From NCBI RefSeq assembly GCF_020883455.1, contig NZ_CP086615.1:1240001-1304000 (forward strand): 64,000 nucleotides of DNA. The letters are read 5' to 3'. The notes below the pieces were generated by a model that saw nothing but the letters and a program-made list of their open reading frames with translations, did not search any database and had not been told where the DNA came from. The stretch is from Spiribacter halobius (GTDB lineage Bacteria; Pseudomonadota; Gammaproteobacteria; Nitrococcales; Nitrococcaceae). Below, in pieces: positions 26,062 through 34,523 of this stretch (positions are counted from its first letter, which is position 1; each line of letters begins with the position of its first letter). Made by a program: the position numbers and the translations under genes.

Positions 26062-26184
26062 TCAATGGCCGTGCTCTCTTCCCGAAGGCAATTCAAATAT
26101 GGAGAACGGGTTCCCTTCCATCGTATTACACCCGGCCAGCAGCATAGTCAGGACCGGCATCAGAAACCACTTGCGACTATTCAT
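26062..26184 (-). CDS. tiny lipoprotein (entericidin-like size)
   Basis: 40 aa from the ATG at 26184, preceded 7 bp upstream by AGGAG, a much better start than the longer in-frame ATG. The sequence MNSRKWFLMPVLTMLLAGCNTME has a short basic N-terminus, a hydrophobic core and a clear lipobox LLAGC. The mature lipoprotein would be only about 22 residues (CNTMEGNPFSIFELPSGREH...). Small lipoproteins starting CNT are typical of entericidin-like peptides, but similarity is too short to name it. It stands alone; no terminator or partner is obvious. Confidence 0.55.
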   Translation of the reverse strand: MNSRKWFLMPVLTMLLAGCNTMEGNPFSIFELPSGREHGH

Positions 26185-26474
26185 GTTGCGCTCCTGAAAT
26201 CCGGGGACAGGGAATTCTACCGACCTCAAATTTAGTAGTGTGAGCTCGCGTTTACGCACTTAAATCAGCCAACGCGTTGTCCGGCCGAAGTCGATAATCC
26301 GTTGGGCACTGCACTGGGGAAGTCCAAGGCGACGAGTCGGTCGGTAGGCAGAGGAGTGGCTGAGAGCATAACGCAAGGCGTGTGCGGGTACGGGAAACGA
26401 CTACTGTCGGACCAGAGGCCATTCGTTCTGCCTATACTCGTGGTGGCCGGATGCCGGTTAGGGAGGTCGACGCC

Positions 26475-27644
26475 ATGGTCGCGCCCGCTGTCCGGCGACT
26501 GCTCTGGGTCGCCTGCTGTCTTTTGCTTCCCGTCCAGCACGCCATCGCGGACACGCTCAGCGCTTCCTGGGCCGGAGGCGAGCGGGGCGTGAGCGCACGC
26601 TTCGACGGCTTCTGGTCCGCGCAGCGCAACGCGCTGCGCCTGGACCGGGGCTGGCTCTACGCACGCAACGATGCCGATTGGCTTTACCTGTTCGTCGACC
26701 TCACGGCGGACACCGGGCCGGACCGTGGCTCCGGCCGGGACTACCTGTCGCTGGTTTTCGACGTCGACGGCAACGGCCGGATCACCCAGGACCGCGACAT
26801 CGCCTACGGCATGTACCGCGACAGCATTCGTCTGGGGTTGCAGCGTTTTCACGGACCCGGACGGTTCACGGGTCTGCAGCCGACACGCGCCAAGCTGGCG
26901 GCGGGCTTCGGCCCGAGCGCGGCCAGCCAACGGCCTCATCGAGTCTGGGAGCTCGCGATCCCGCTCGCCGAGATCGGCGCGAAGGCGGGCGGCGGCGTGC
27001 GGCTCGGCCTCCGGCTCCACTCGGCCGATCCACAGTTCACCGAGGAGCGCCCGCCCGGCCTGCACAGCGATTTCGCGAATCTGCTCCGAATCCAGCTCGC
27101 CGGGCCGCCGATGATCATGAGCGTGATTACCGCGCGGCCGGATCTCGCCATGCCCCAGTCCCAGCGGCCGAGGATCGGCGCCATCGTGGGGCGTGTGGAT
27201 TCTTCGGTTCTGCGGCGACTGCAGCCACGGGTGGTGCTCGTGCCGGGCGACGCTGGCCCGAGCCCGGACTGTCCGCTGCCGGAGGGCGAGCCGGTGGACC
27301 GCCGGATCGCCGAGGGCGGCTTCGTGGAGCTTGTCTACGCCAACAGGTCGAGCAAGCGGCGCGGGCAGGGCGGCTGGACCGTGTACTGCCCGGACGGCAG
27401 TGAGGCCCCGATCCGGGCCCTGTTCAGCACCCAGATCCCGCCCACGCTGCCGCCCACCCTGCCGGACGGTGCCACGGCGGAGTGGCTCGACTACCACGGT
27501 AACCGCCTGCTCGGCATCATCACCGGTCTGGTCGGCGACCCGGACATGGTGCAACGCTATCTCGACAGCGAGGGTGAGGACTGGAGCATCTACCGGCGTA
27601 TCCAGGGGCGCGGCGACACCATCAACTACCTGGTGGCGGAATGA
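26475..27644 (+). CDS. exported protein of unknown function with a CBM9/DOMON-like N-terminal region
   Basis: 389 aa from ATG 26475, preceded by GGGAGG. A clear Sec signal peptide (MVAPAVRRLLWVACCLLLPVQHAIAD) suggests periplasmic location. Residues 30 to about 190 (ARNDADWLYLFVDL, SLVFDVDGNGRITQDRDIAYG) look like the beta-sandwich of CBM9/DOMON-type domains, judged by eye. FDVDGNGRITQDRD may bind calcium. A second part (about 230-330) contains proline-rich IPPTLPPTLPDG. Its stop overlaps the next gene (ATGA), so it works with the membrane protein downstream. Function unknown. Confidence 0.6.
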   Translation: MVAPAVRRLLWVACCLLLPVQHAIADTLSASWAGGERGVSARFDGFWSAQRNALRLDRGWLYARNDADWLYLFVDLTADTGPDRGSGRDYLSLVFDVDGNGRITQDRDIAYGMYRDSIRLGLQRFHGPGRFTGLQPTRAKLAAGFGPSAASQRPHRVWELAIPLAEIGAKAGGGVRLGLRLHSADPQFTEERPPGLHSDFANLLRIQLAGPPMIMSVITARPDLAMPQSQRPRIGAIVGRVDSSVLRRLQPRVVLVPGDAGPSPDCPLPEGEPVDRRIAEGGFVELVYANRSSKRRGQGGWTVYCPDGSEAPIRALFSTQIPPTLPPTLPDGATAEWLDYHGNRLLGIITGLVGDPDMVQRYLDSEGEDWSIYRRIQGRGDTINYLVAE

Positions 27645-28198
27645 TGGTGCGGTTGCTGTTCGTCTCGCTGCTGCTGGCGAGCGTCGCGACCGCGGTCACC
27701 GCCGAGGAGCCGGCCCGATCCGATGCCGACGAGGTGCGCGAGCGGTTCGAGGCGCTGATCGCGGCGCGCGAGGCCGAACAGTCGTCGGGCGGTACGGGCA
27801 ACATGCCGCCGCTCGGGAGCCCGCTGCTCTCGGGCGACATGGAGTTCTCGGCGGAGAACGAGGCACTGCAGCAGGAGGCGATCGGCGCCTACTTGCGGCA
27901 TGTGATGACGAGCAACGAGCACCAGCTGCGGGTCTTCCGCTGGCAGCTCCTGTCGTCGAAGATAATCTTCGGGGTTGTGGTGCTCCTGGTCGGCTCCGGG
28001 ATCTACTTCGCGGCCGTGCAGTTTCACCATGGGCTGCGCGAGGGCGGGGGTGAAGCGGGCAGCACAGAGTTCGAGGCCTCAGCGACGGGTGTCCGCGTCA
28101 GCTCACCGGTCCTCGGCGTCATCATCCTCACCATCTCGCTGGCGTTCTTCTACCTCTACCTCGTGCACGTCTACCCGATCGAGTTCGTCGGGACATAG
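27641..28198 (+). CDS. membrane protein of unknown function, partner of upstream exported protein
   Basis: 185 aa with a signal peptide (MMVRLLFVSLLLASVATAVTAEE), a charged helical segment (about 27-100, possibly coiled coil), then two transmembrane helices (about 107-127 and 155-175). It overlaps the upstream gene by 4 bp. Together they look like a periplasmic sensor or binding module and its membrane anchor. I recognise no family. Confidence 0.6.
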   Translation: MMVRLLFVSLLLASVATAVTAEEPARSDADEVRERFEALIAAREAEQSSGGTGNMPPLGSPLLSGDMEFSAENEALQQEAIGAYLRHVMTSNEHQLRVFRWQLLSSKIIFGVVVLLVGSGIYFAAVQFHHGLREGGGEAGSTEFEASATGVRVSSPVLGVIILTISLAFFYLYLVHVYPIEFVGT

Positions 28199-28519
28199 AC
28201 GGGTGGAACGCTGGGCTGGGCGCCTGACTTCAGGCCAGCGCCGCACGGGTTGGACACACCAGCGCGCATTTGATGATCTTGGTGGGGAGCTTGTGTGTGG
28301 AGGCATGTCAGCGACGGTACCGTGTGATGGAAACCAGCGAAGTCGCGGCCAACGATGCGCACAAGAACCTCTGTGCGGGAGACTTCCAGACCCGGCGGCG
28401 GCGCAGCCTCCGGTGCCGGCTCGGGCGACGGATGCAGGGAGTCCGCATCCTCCAGCGCGAGGATCCCAAGCGGCCGCCCGATAACCTCCTCGGCCTGACG
28501 TAAAGCAAAGCTGACCACC

Positions 28520-28654
28520 GTGACATCGCGAGACGACTGGCTTCGTGCCCATCTGCCGGATCGGGGTGCCGTCGCCTTTGCGACACGCAGTCTCATCGCC
28601 ATGGCGCTCGCGATGGCGGTGGCGAAGATGATGGGGTCGCGTCTTGACATATGA
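28520..28654 (+). pseudogene. N-terminal fragment of a membrane protein, cut by a repeat element
   Basis: From the GTG at 28520 the frame reads a charged N-terminus (VTSRDDWLRAHLPDRGAVAF) leading into a hydrophobic helix (ATRSLIAMALAMAVAKMM). This resembles the start of FUSC-type aromatic-acid efflux proteins. The frame then enters the repeat element at 28627 and stops at 28652. Only about 36 native codons remain, so the family guess is weak. The truncation point coincides exactly with the repeat boundary. Nothing convincing lies in 28199-28519. Confidence 0.35.
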
Positions 28655-29018
28655 CATCAGCGCGAATGTGGAGGCGGAGGCCGAGTGAGTGCAGACGGTT
28701 CGGTCGACTCGATGACGTTCTGGCCGCTTTTGGCCGGGCGGCGTCGCCCGGGTGGTGCAGCCGGAGGGGAGATCCTACAGGTTAGGGGGAGAGGCGGGAG
28801 ATGGCGAGTTTGGGGCCGTCTGTGGGCGCGCCCTCGCGCTCTTGGGCTGGCTGCGTCGGACGCCGGCATGGGTGGCTTCTCGGAGGCGCTCTGTGGTCGA
28901 GCGCACTGGAGCACTGGCTACCGCGGTCGCTCGCCCCGGCGCGGAACCGGGCGCGACTGCGGGGCTACACTGAGCGGCGGTGGAGTGCGTTCCCGCGCCG
29001 GGGCGGGAGGGAGTCAGG

Positions 29019-29435
29019 ATGCAGCCGAGAATCAGCATGATTACCCTCGGCGTCAGGGACCTGGAAGCATCGGTCCGGTTCTACGAGCACGGGCTTGGGC
29101 TGCCGAGGATGGATTCACCGCCGGAAGTGGCCTTCTTCACGCTGAACGGCAGCTGGCTGGCGCTCTACGGCCGCGAGGCGCTGGCGGAGGATGCGGGGAT
29201 CGCGCCGGACGGCAGCGGCTTTGCCGGCATTGCAATCGCTCACAACGTGAAGCCCGAGGCGGCGGTGGACGAGGTCATGGAGCAGGCCGCCGCGGCCGGC
29301 GCCAAGCTCGTGAGGGCGCCCCGAAAGGTCTTCTGGGGCGGCTACTCTGGCTACTTCGCTGATCCCGACGGCTACCTTTGGGAGGTCGCCCACAATCCCC
29401 TGTTCTGGATCGGGCCCAAGGACGAAGATGCGTGA
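29019..29435 (+). CDS. VOC family (glyoxalase/bleomycin-resistance fold) protein, copy 1
   Basis: 138 aa from ATG 29019, preceded by GGGAGTCAGG. It opens with ISMITLGVRDLEASVRFYEHGLGL, a typical vicinal-oxygen-chelate fold start, and ends with GYFADPDGYLWEVAHNP, which contains the C-terminal metal-ligand glutamate. Such proteins are metal-dependent lyases, dioxygenases or thiol-conjugating resistance enzymes. The specific reaction is unknown. It lies 72 bp before an SDR gene inside the duplicated unit, and the second copy differs at only a few residues (for example D to E and K to S). Confidence 0.82.
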   Translation: MQPRISMITLGVRDLEASVRFYEHGLGLPRMDSPPEVAFFTLNGSWLALYGREALAEDAGIAPDGSGFAGIAIAHNVKPEAAVDEVMEQAAAAGAKLVRAPRKVFWGGYSGYFADPDGYLWEVAHNPLFWIGPKDEDA

Positions 29436-29507
29436 CGAGCAGGGACTCCGGGCTGGTCAGCGTCACTGGTCGATCTCCGGGGGAGCACCGTCATTGGAGC
29501 CGCAGTA

Positions 29508-30263
29508 ATGGGGGCAGGGCAGCCGATGGTCATTGTCACCGGCGGAAGCCGGGGAATCGGTGCGGCTACCGCGCGCCTGGCGGCGCGGCGCGGTTATGCG
29601 GTCTGCATCAACTATTACCGCAATCGCGAGGCGGCCGAGGGCGTGGTCGACGAGATCACGGCCAACGGCGGGCAGGCGCGGGCGTTCGCGGCGGATGTGG
29701 CCTCCGAGGCCGATGTGCAGGCTTTGTTCGAGCAGGCGGAAGAGGCGCTCGGGCCGGTGGCCGCCCTGGTCAACAATGCCGGCGTGCTCGAGCAGCAGTG
29801 CCGCGTGGAGGACATCGATGCCGCGCGGTTGACCAGGATACTCGCGACCAACGTGACCGGCGCGTTCCTCTGCTGCCGGGAAGCGGTGCGGCGCATGTCG
29901 ACGAGGCACGGCGGTCAGGGGGGTGCCATCGTGAACGTCTCCTCGGCGGCCTCGCGTCTGGGGGCGGCCGGAGAGTACGTCGACTACGCGGCATCCAAAG
30001 GGGCAATGGACACCTTGACCATCGGCCTGTCCCGTGAGGTTGCAGGCGAGGGGATCCGGGTTAACGCCGTGCGTCCGGCATTCATATACACCGACATGCA
30101 CGCCGACGGCGGAGAGCCGCGCAGGGTCGATCGCCTGAAGGCATCTTTGCCCATGCAGCGCGGTGGGCAGCCGGAAGAGGTCGCCAACGCCATCCTTTGG
30201 CTGCTGTCAGATGAAGCCTCCTACGCAACCGGGAGTTTCATCGAGTTGGCGGGTGGCAGGTAG
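29508..30263 (+). CDS. SDR family oxidoreductase, copy 1
   Basis: 251 aa short-chain dehydrogenase. It has the coenzyme motif TGGSRGIGAATARLA, NNAGVLEQQ, the catalytic serine region NVSSAASRLG, the active-site YVDYAASKGAM and the C-terminal YATGSFIELAGGR. FabG/glucose-1-dehydrogenase-like SDRs of this type use NAD(P)H on unknown carbonyls. It is translated after the VOC gene and shares its duplication. GGAG lies 10 bp before the ATG. Substrate unknown. Confidence 0.85.
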   Translation: MGAGQPMVIVTGGSRGIGAATARLAARRGYAVCINYYRNREAAEGVVDEITANGGQARAFAADVASEADVQALFEQAEEALGPVAALVNNAGVLEQQCRVEDIDAARLTRILATNVTGAFLCCREAVRRMSTRHGGQGGAIVNVSSAASRLGAAGEYVDYAASKGAMDTLTIGLSREVAGEGIRVNAVRPAFIYTDMHADGGEPRRVDRLKASLPMQRGGQPEEVANAILWLLSDEASYATGSFIELAGGR

Positions 30264-30494
30264 CGACCCAGAGCTGACAGTCGCGCAGATGCTGTATTGT
30301 CGGAACCAACATTGGACGACCGTCTCTGTCTTAAGCGTGACCAACTTGTGGCCTAGTACACCGATGGTGACGTCGAGAAAGCCGCGTTAGGCTGTCAATA
30401 CATACCCGAAATCCACGGGGCGGCGAACCAGACGGCCAGAACTAGAGCGCAGTAAGGCCACCGGATATTAGGTTAGTTTGGATATTGCACACCA

Positions 30495-31154
30495 ATGGGT
30501 AAGGACATCTCCGGGCCACAGAGAAAACTGCTCAAGAAATTCAATGGAGAGGTGCGGCGCGCGCGACACTTGGAAGATCTGATAATCCGTAGAGGTTACT
30601 ACACAGACGGAGGCCGGTCTGGGCCGTTCCGCAGACTCCGAGTGACGGAGCAGCGAGACATTGCGGAGTACATAGCGTTCGAAGCAGCAACTGGATTTGA
30701 GCACTTCTCGCGCGAGGTTTTCATTTTGGCCGCCCGTAAACAGTACGGGGTACAACCTTCGCGGGCTGAATACATAATGGGGACAGTCGACCGGGGCCTC
30801 AGCGGCGTTACTGGCTGGGGGGCTCCAGCACAGGTTAAGAAGCGGGCGAACGCACTGTTTGGCCGTAAGCATTTCATGGCGAAGCTCGAAAGGGAGCTTC
30901 CAACCGGCTGCTATGAGGTGCTGATCCATGCGCACAAGATTCGAAACCGTATCGCGCACCAGGCAGGTCGTCAGTCACCCAATATGGAGAATACATACAG
31001 TTTCGCGGGGGTTCCGCGGGGGACTCGGAGTGGGCTCAGTATGGGTAGGCTCCTGCTTGACTATCAGGCGCCAGCTCCTGTGAGTCGGCAATTACTGAGG
31101 GCGATACTTTGTTCTTATCGAGCATTTAGCGCACTGGTGGCGCGACGACTTTGA
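30495..31154 (+). CDS. HEPN-type domain protein, cassette-like gene
   Basis: 219 aa, mainly helical and basic. The motif RNRIAHQ (about residues 156-162) fits R-x4-H of HEPN nucleases, on a helix that is normally the RNase active site. An N-terminal helical segment (TEQRDIAEYIAFEAATGFEHFSREVF) resembles the other HEPN helix. Base composition is visibly lower in GC than the flanks, and an attC-like sequence follows the stop at once, so it looks like an integron cassette. HEPN proteins act as toxins or anti-phage ribonucleases; that role here is inference. No promoter is visible. Confidence 0.55.
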   Translation: MGKDISGPQRKLLKKFNGEVRRARHLEDLIIRRGYYTDGGRSGPFRRLRVTEQRDIAEYIAFEAATGFEHFSREVFILAARKQYGVQPSRAEYIMGTVDRGLSGVTGWGAPAQVKKRANALFGRKHFMAKLERELPTGCYEVLIHAHKIRNRIAHQAGRQSPNMENTYSFAGVPRGTRSGLSMGRLLLDYQAPAPVSRQLLRAILCSYRAFSALVARRL

Positions 31155-31213
31155 GCTAACCAATCACCAAAACGCATGCCCCAAAGCAGCGCCGCTTAGT
31201 GCAGACGTTATGT
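31155..31213 (+). repeat. attC-like site after the HEPN gene
   Basis: The segment starts GCTAACC directly after the stop codon and ends GTTATGT, the expected R''/R' pairing, with partly complementary inner arms (TCACCAAAACGC against GCGCCGCTTAGTGC). The inner match is imperfect. Placement between two lower-GC genes supports a cassette boundary. Confidence 0.4.
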
Positions 31214-31229
31214 TTGAGTCGGCTAGTAG

Positions 31230-31838
31230 ATGATTTACTTCTCAGCAAAAAGCGATCTTGCCTTCCTTCAAGGCTTCAAATCAGACGCTGAGACCTTTCT
31301 GCGTGCTGAGGGCGGGGAAATCCGAGCAACAGACGTAAACCGAATCAATGAAGAGTTCGTCCAACATCAACAGCGCCGCCAGAGACTGGCAAGGGGTACG
31401 CCCCGCGCGAAGCGGATCGCTAGATCATTGGGGGCACCGGTAGATCTTGTCTCCTACCCCGCGCCAGCCGTTGGTGGCCCGATCGTCCGTGTCAATACAA
31501 TTGACGCAATATTGGTCAATGATGGTCATGAACGGATACCAAACAAAAGAATACTGGACGCACTGGAGCAAGCCTTAGGAGAGTGTCAAGAGCAAGTTCG
31601 GAAGGAGTTTCTGCAATTAGTCAATCCTCTTTATTGGTTTTCGCGAGTTATACGGCTTATATTGAGGCTGCCGTTTCTTGCCTTGGAAACCGCTGGATTC
31701 CGGCCTGAGACATTCGAGAAGAGTCTTGCAGGAAAATTTGTTCGCCTAATCGAAATTTTGACAATGACGGCGGGCTTACTCTATCTAGGATTCACCAGAG
31801 TCGAACTAAAGGAACTCGTTAGCCGTTGGCTTCAATGA
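31230..31838 (+). CDS. unknown protein with C-terminal membrane helix, cassette-like
   Basis: 202 aa. The N-terminal 100 residues are soluble and contain a signal-recognition-particle-M-domain-like string (EEFVQHQQRRQRLARGTPR). The C-terminal part is amphipathic or hydrophobic (WFSRVIRLILRLPFLALETAGF) and ends with a single membrane helix (IEILTMTAGLLYLGF). No family is recognised. It follows the HEPN gene on the same strand, separated by an attC-like sequence, and is followed by another, so cassette origin is likely. Whether it works with the HEPN protein is unknown. Confidence 0.5.
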   Translation: MIYFSAKSDLAFLQGFKSDAETFLRAEGGEIRATDVNRINEEFVQHQQRRQRLARGTPRAKRIARSLGAPVDLVSYPAPAVGGPIVRVNTIDAILVNDGHERIPNKRILDALEQALGECQEQVRKEFLQLVNPLYWFSRVIRLILRLPFLALETAGFRPETFEKSLAGKFVRLIEILTMTAGLLYLGFTRVELKELVSRWLQ

Positions 31839-31921
31839 CATAGAACAAGGTCGTCGATCCGGGGCAGCCAACCCGCTGGTGCCCTTGGGGCGCAGCTCAT
31901 GGGTCATGGCTTACGTTAGGT
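31837..31921 (+). repeat. possible attC-like site after the C-terminal-TM gene
   Basis: Begins at the stop codon of the preceding gene and ends TACGTTAGGT, matching the GTTRRRY core (GTTAGGT at 31915-31921). Complementarity of the arms is only partial. Reported because position and core fit the same pattern as its neighbours. Confidence 0.3.
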
Positions 31922-32054
31922 TGCTTGCCTCTAGCCGCAGAGAGGGGCGACTTGGCTCTTGATTACTGTGCCGCACTGGGCGAATCTGCGGCATAGTGCA
32001 TAACACTTACAACGAACGCGTGCGGAAACGCTAATTAAAAAAATAAGCAGTTGC

Positions 32055-32492
32055 ATGAGTGGCGACTATCAGTGGCCATCGTACTATCCATCTGCCTGCC
32101 CACCCGGCAGTGCGGAACCAACGGACTGCGATGTGTAGCGGCTGGTGAGCGAAGACGGTCCAACAAATGCGGACTTCGTGTGCCACAAGCTCCTCTACCC
32201 AAATAAGGAGTGGGGCGGTAAGGAATGCCAAGCCTGTGGACTCTCCGTGCATACTACTGAAGATGGCGGGGAACGCCTTAGGCGCCGCATCCCAGCACTT
32301 CGCAAGAAACATACTACGGTCGCTCGCTTAAGCCCTCGGCATGGACTATTGCAGCACACCCCGAGTCGGATGGACGGAGCACACCATACGTGGTTGCTTC
32401 CTCTGTCGCTGCGGGAACCCTCCACGCTTTTCACTCCTCTAGCCCATCAGGCGGCGACGTCAGGAATATCACGCCGCACACGGCTCTGTTAG
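32055..32492 (+). pseudogene. conserved-looking hypothetical gene broken by an in-frame amber stop
   Basis: Read through, the frame from ATG 32055 gives one coherent protein of about 145 aa: MSGDYQWPSYYPSACPPGSA, then ...CDV, a TAG at 32136-32138, then RLVSEDGPTNADFVCHKLL, a CxxC (ECQACGL), a basic helix and SPRHGLLQHTPSRMDGAHHTW. Reading across the stop keeps the same style, and a tyrosine codon (TAT/TAC) changed to TAG would explain it. From memory, this end pattern (HG...TPSR...HHTWW) matches a hypothetical family found in accessory DNA, but I cannot verify that. It sits in the cassette-like zone. Alternatively only the part from GTG 32145 is translated. Confidence 0.45.
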
Positions 32493-32524
32493 GGAGTATT
32501 GAAGTAGACAAGCTCTTCGAGCGC

Positions 32525-32634
32525 GATGATGGGGTCGCGTCTTGACATATGACATCAGACCGAATGTGGAGGCGGAGGCCGAGTGAGTGCAGACGGTTCG
32601 GTCGACTCGATCACGTTCTGGCCGCCTTTGGCCG
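32525..32634 (+). repeat. 110-bp third copy of the duplicated unit's left end
   Basis: Matches 28627-28736 and 44209-44318 with a few mismatches, starting at the same GATGATGGGGTC and diverging after GGCCGC.TTTGGCCG. Copies 1 and 2 are direct repeats that bracket the VOC-SDR-HEPN-TM-pseudogene block. The following 290 bp up to the trkH stop contain no credible gene. Confidence 0.85.
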
Positions 32635-32923
32635 AACACAGTCTTGTATTCGCGTGGCGAGAATAAGGTTGGTTGCAGTCAACACGGTATTTCAGTTGAT
32701 GCCGGTTGGCTCGTTTATACACTCAGGGTGCGTCAGACGCCAAGGCGCGAGGGATGCGAGCGTCTGTCGTGGGCGTTTACGGGAGGGCGTTTCGGCCTAT
32801 GCACGTGCAATGGACGGCTTGCGGACCGAACTGCTTCCAGGCAGGGAACCGGAGGGCGGGCACGCGCCGTAATTGACGTTGATTGACGGTGGTCACGTCG
32901 ATGCTTGGGTGATTTGCGGGTTT

Positions 32924-34369
32924 CTAGGAGCGCCAGAAGGCGGGAGTCAGGAGCACGACGAGAGTGAAGACCTCCAGTCGGCCGAGCAACATACCTGCGA
33001 TGCCAAGCCACTTGGCTGCGTCGGGCACGGTCGCGAACGTTGTCGCCACCTCGCCCAGCCCCGGGCCGAGCAGGTTTATGGTGGCAATGACGGCCCCGAA
33101 GGCGCTCACGAAGTCGAGTCCGACCGCCATCATGAGTCCCGTCAGCACGAGAGAGGCGAGGACGTAAAGCGAGTAGAAACCCCACACGGATTCCATCACG
33201 GCGTCGTCCACCGGGCGATTGCCAACCTTGACCGAGCGGGTCGAGCGGGGGTGTATCAGTAGGAAGGTCTCGCGCTGTCCTTGCTTGAATAGAAGCATGA
33301 TGCGGAAGACCTTCATGCCACCTGAGGTGGAGCCGGCGCAGCCGCCAATGTAGGAGATGACGGCGATCAGCAGCGGTATGTAAAGCGGCCAGGACGGAAA
33401 GTTCGCCGTGCCGTAGCCGGTGGTGGTAATGACCGAGATCACCGTGAAGGTCGCATCACGCAGTGCGTCTACGGGATCCAGGTAGGTACCGGTGACCACC
33501 AGCGTCGCCGCGATGAGCAGGGAAAAGGCCGCCACCAGGATCAGGAAGACGCGCACCTCCGGATTACGCCAGTACGCGAGCGGGCTGCGTCCACGCCAGG
33601 CGACGAAGTGCACGGCAAAGTTGATGCCGCCGAGCAGCATGAAGACGTTGGCGACCAGCTCCACCGGTACGCTGTCGAAGTGCCCGATGCTGGCGTCATG
33701 CGTGGAGTACCCGCCGGTGGCGACGGTAGTAAACGCATGGGCGATGGCATCGAAAGCCGTCATGCCCGCGAACCAGTACGCCACGGCACACAGCCCAGTC
33801 AGCGACACGTAGATTAGCCACAACATGCGCGCCGTCTGCATGATGCGCGGCGCGAGCTTCTCCTCCTTCATCGGGCCAGGCATTTCGGCGCGGTAGAGCT
33901 GCATGCCGCCAACGCCGAGCATCGGAATGATCGCGACGGCGAGTACCACAACCCCCATGCCACCGAGCCACTGCAGCTGCTGGCGGTGATAGAGCAGGGA
34001 CGGCGGTAGATCGTCGATGCCGGTGAGTACCGTGGCGCCGGTCGTGGTGAACCCCGAGACGGACTCGAACACAGCGTCCGTAAAATCCAGATGCGGTCCG
34101 AGCATGAATGGCAGCCCACCGAAGACCCCAAGCACGAACCAGAACAGGGCGACGATGAGGAAGCCGTCGCGGGTGCGCAGATCCGACGACAGGCGCCGCG
34201 TGGGCAACCAGAGCGCGAGACCCGCGAACAGCGTGACTGCCAGGGTGACAAGGTGGATTGCTGTCTGGCCGTCGCCGCTGAGGAGCGAGACGAGTAGCGG
34301 CGGCAGGCTGGAGAGGCTGAACAGCGTCACCAGCCGCCCCACGATTCCCGCAATCGTCCCCCACTGCAT
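32924..34369 (-). CDS. trkH: TrkH/TrkI potassium uptake protein
   Basis: 481 aa potassium channel-like subunit. Four selectivity-filter regions are visible: SGFTTTGATVL, TTVATGGYSTH, VITTTGYGT and INLLGPGLG, each between membrane and pore helices. It imports K+ with NAD(H)-sensing TrkA, which is not in the window. High-capacity K+ uptake is central to osmoadaptation in halophiles. It is divergent from a KdpD-like sensor kinase gene 155 bp away, which is unusual, since KdpDE normally adjoins kdpFABC. Confidence 0.93.
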   Translation of the reverse strand: MQWGTIAGIVGRLVTLFSLSSLPPLLVSLLSGDGQTAIHLVTLAVTLFAGLALWLPTRRLSSDLRTRDGFLIVALFWFVLGVFGGLPFMLGPHLDFTDAVFESVSGFTTTGATVLTGIDDLPPSLLYHRQQLQWLGGMGVVVLAVAIIPMLGVGGMQLYRAEMPGPMKEEKLAPRIMQTARMLWLIYVSLTGLCAVAYWFAGMTAFDAIAHAFTTVATGGYSTHDASIGHFDSVPVELVANVFMLLGGINFAVHFVAWRGRSPLAYWRNPEVRVFLILVAAFSLLIAATLVVTGTYLDPVDALRDATFTVISVITTTGYGTANFPSWPLYIPLLIAVISYIGGCAGSTSGGMKVFRIMLLFKQGQRETFLLIHPRSTRSVKVGNRPVDDAVMESVWGFYSLYVLASLVLTGLMMAVGLDFVSAFGAVIATINLLGPGLGEVATTFATVPDAAKWLGIAGMLLGRLEVFTLVVLLTPAFWRS

Positions 34370-34523
34370 CGGTTGGCACCCGCCATCTGAGGGCCCGCGG
34401 TACGGGCCCGTGCTGCACTGCGGCGCAGCGTATCGCCGGCGGGCGTAAAATCTCCGTAAAGATTGCGGCGGCGCGGTCGGGCCCGCGCTAGCCTGTGCGC
34501 GGCGACTGGAGGTCGATACGCAG

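Larger units (their letters stand above)
28627..30269 (+). repeat. 1.64-kb duplicated unit, copy 1
   Basis: Almost identical to 44209-45852; only scattered substitutions and a 1-bp length difference were seen. The unit begins GATGATGGGGTCGCG, contains an untranslated leader of about 390 bp with a hairpin CCGGGCG-GCGT-CGCCCGG (28734-28751), then a VOC gene and an SDR gene. It ends a few bases after the SDR stop. Its first 110 bp occur a third time at 32525. Confidence 0.92.

Noticed and set aside
28171-28650. 159-aa minus-strand frame next to the repeat
   Set aside because: No recognisable motif, no ribosome site, and its proposed start lies inside the repeat element; the plus-strand membrane-protein fragment fits the truncation better.
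30383-30480. Possible attC sites before the HEPN gene (GCGTTAGGC, GGTTAG)
   Set aside because: Cores match, but arm complementarity is poor and the first site does not follow a stop codon.
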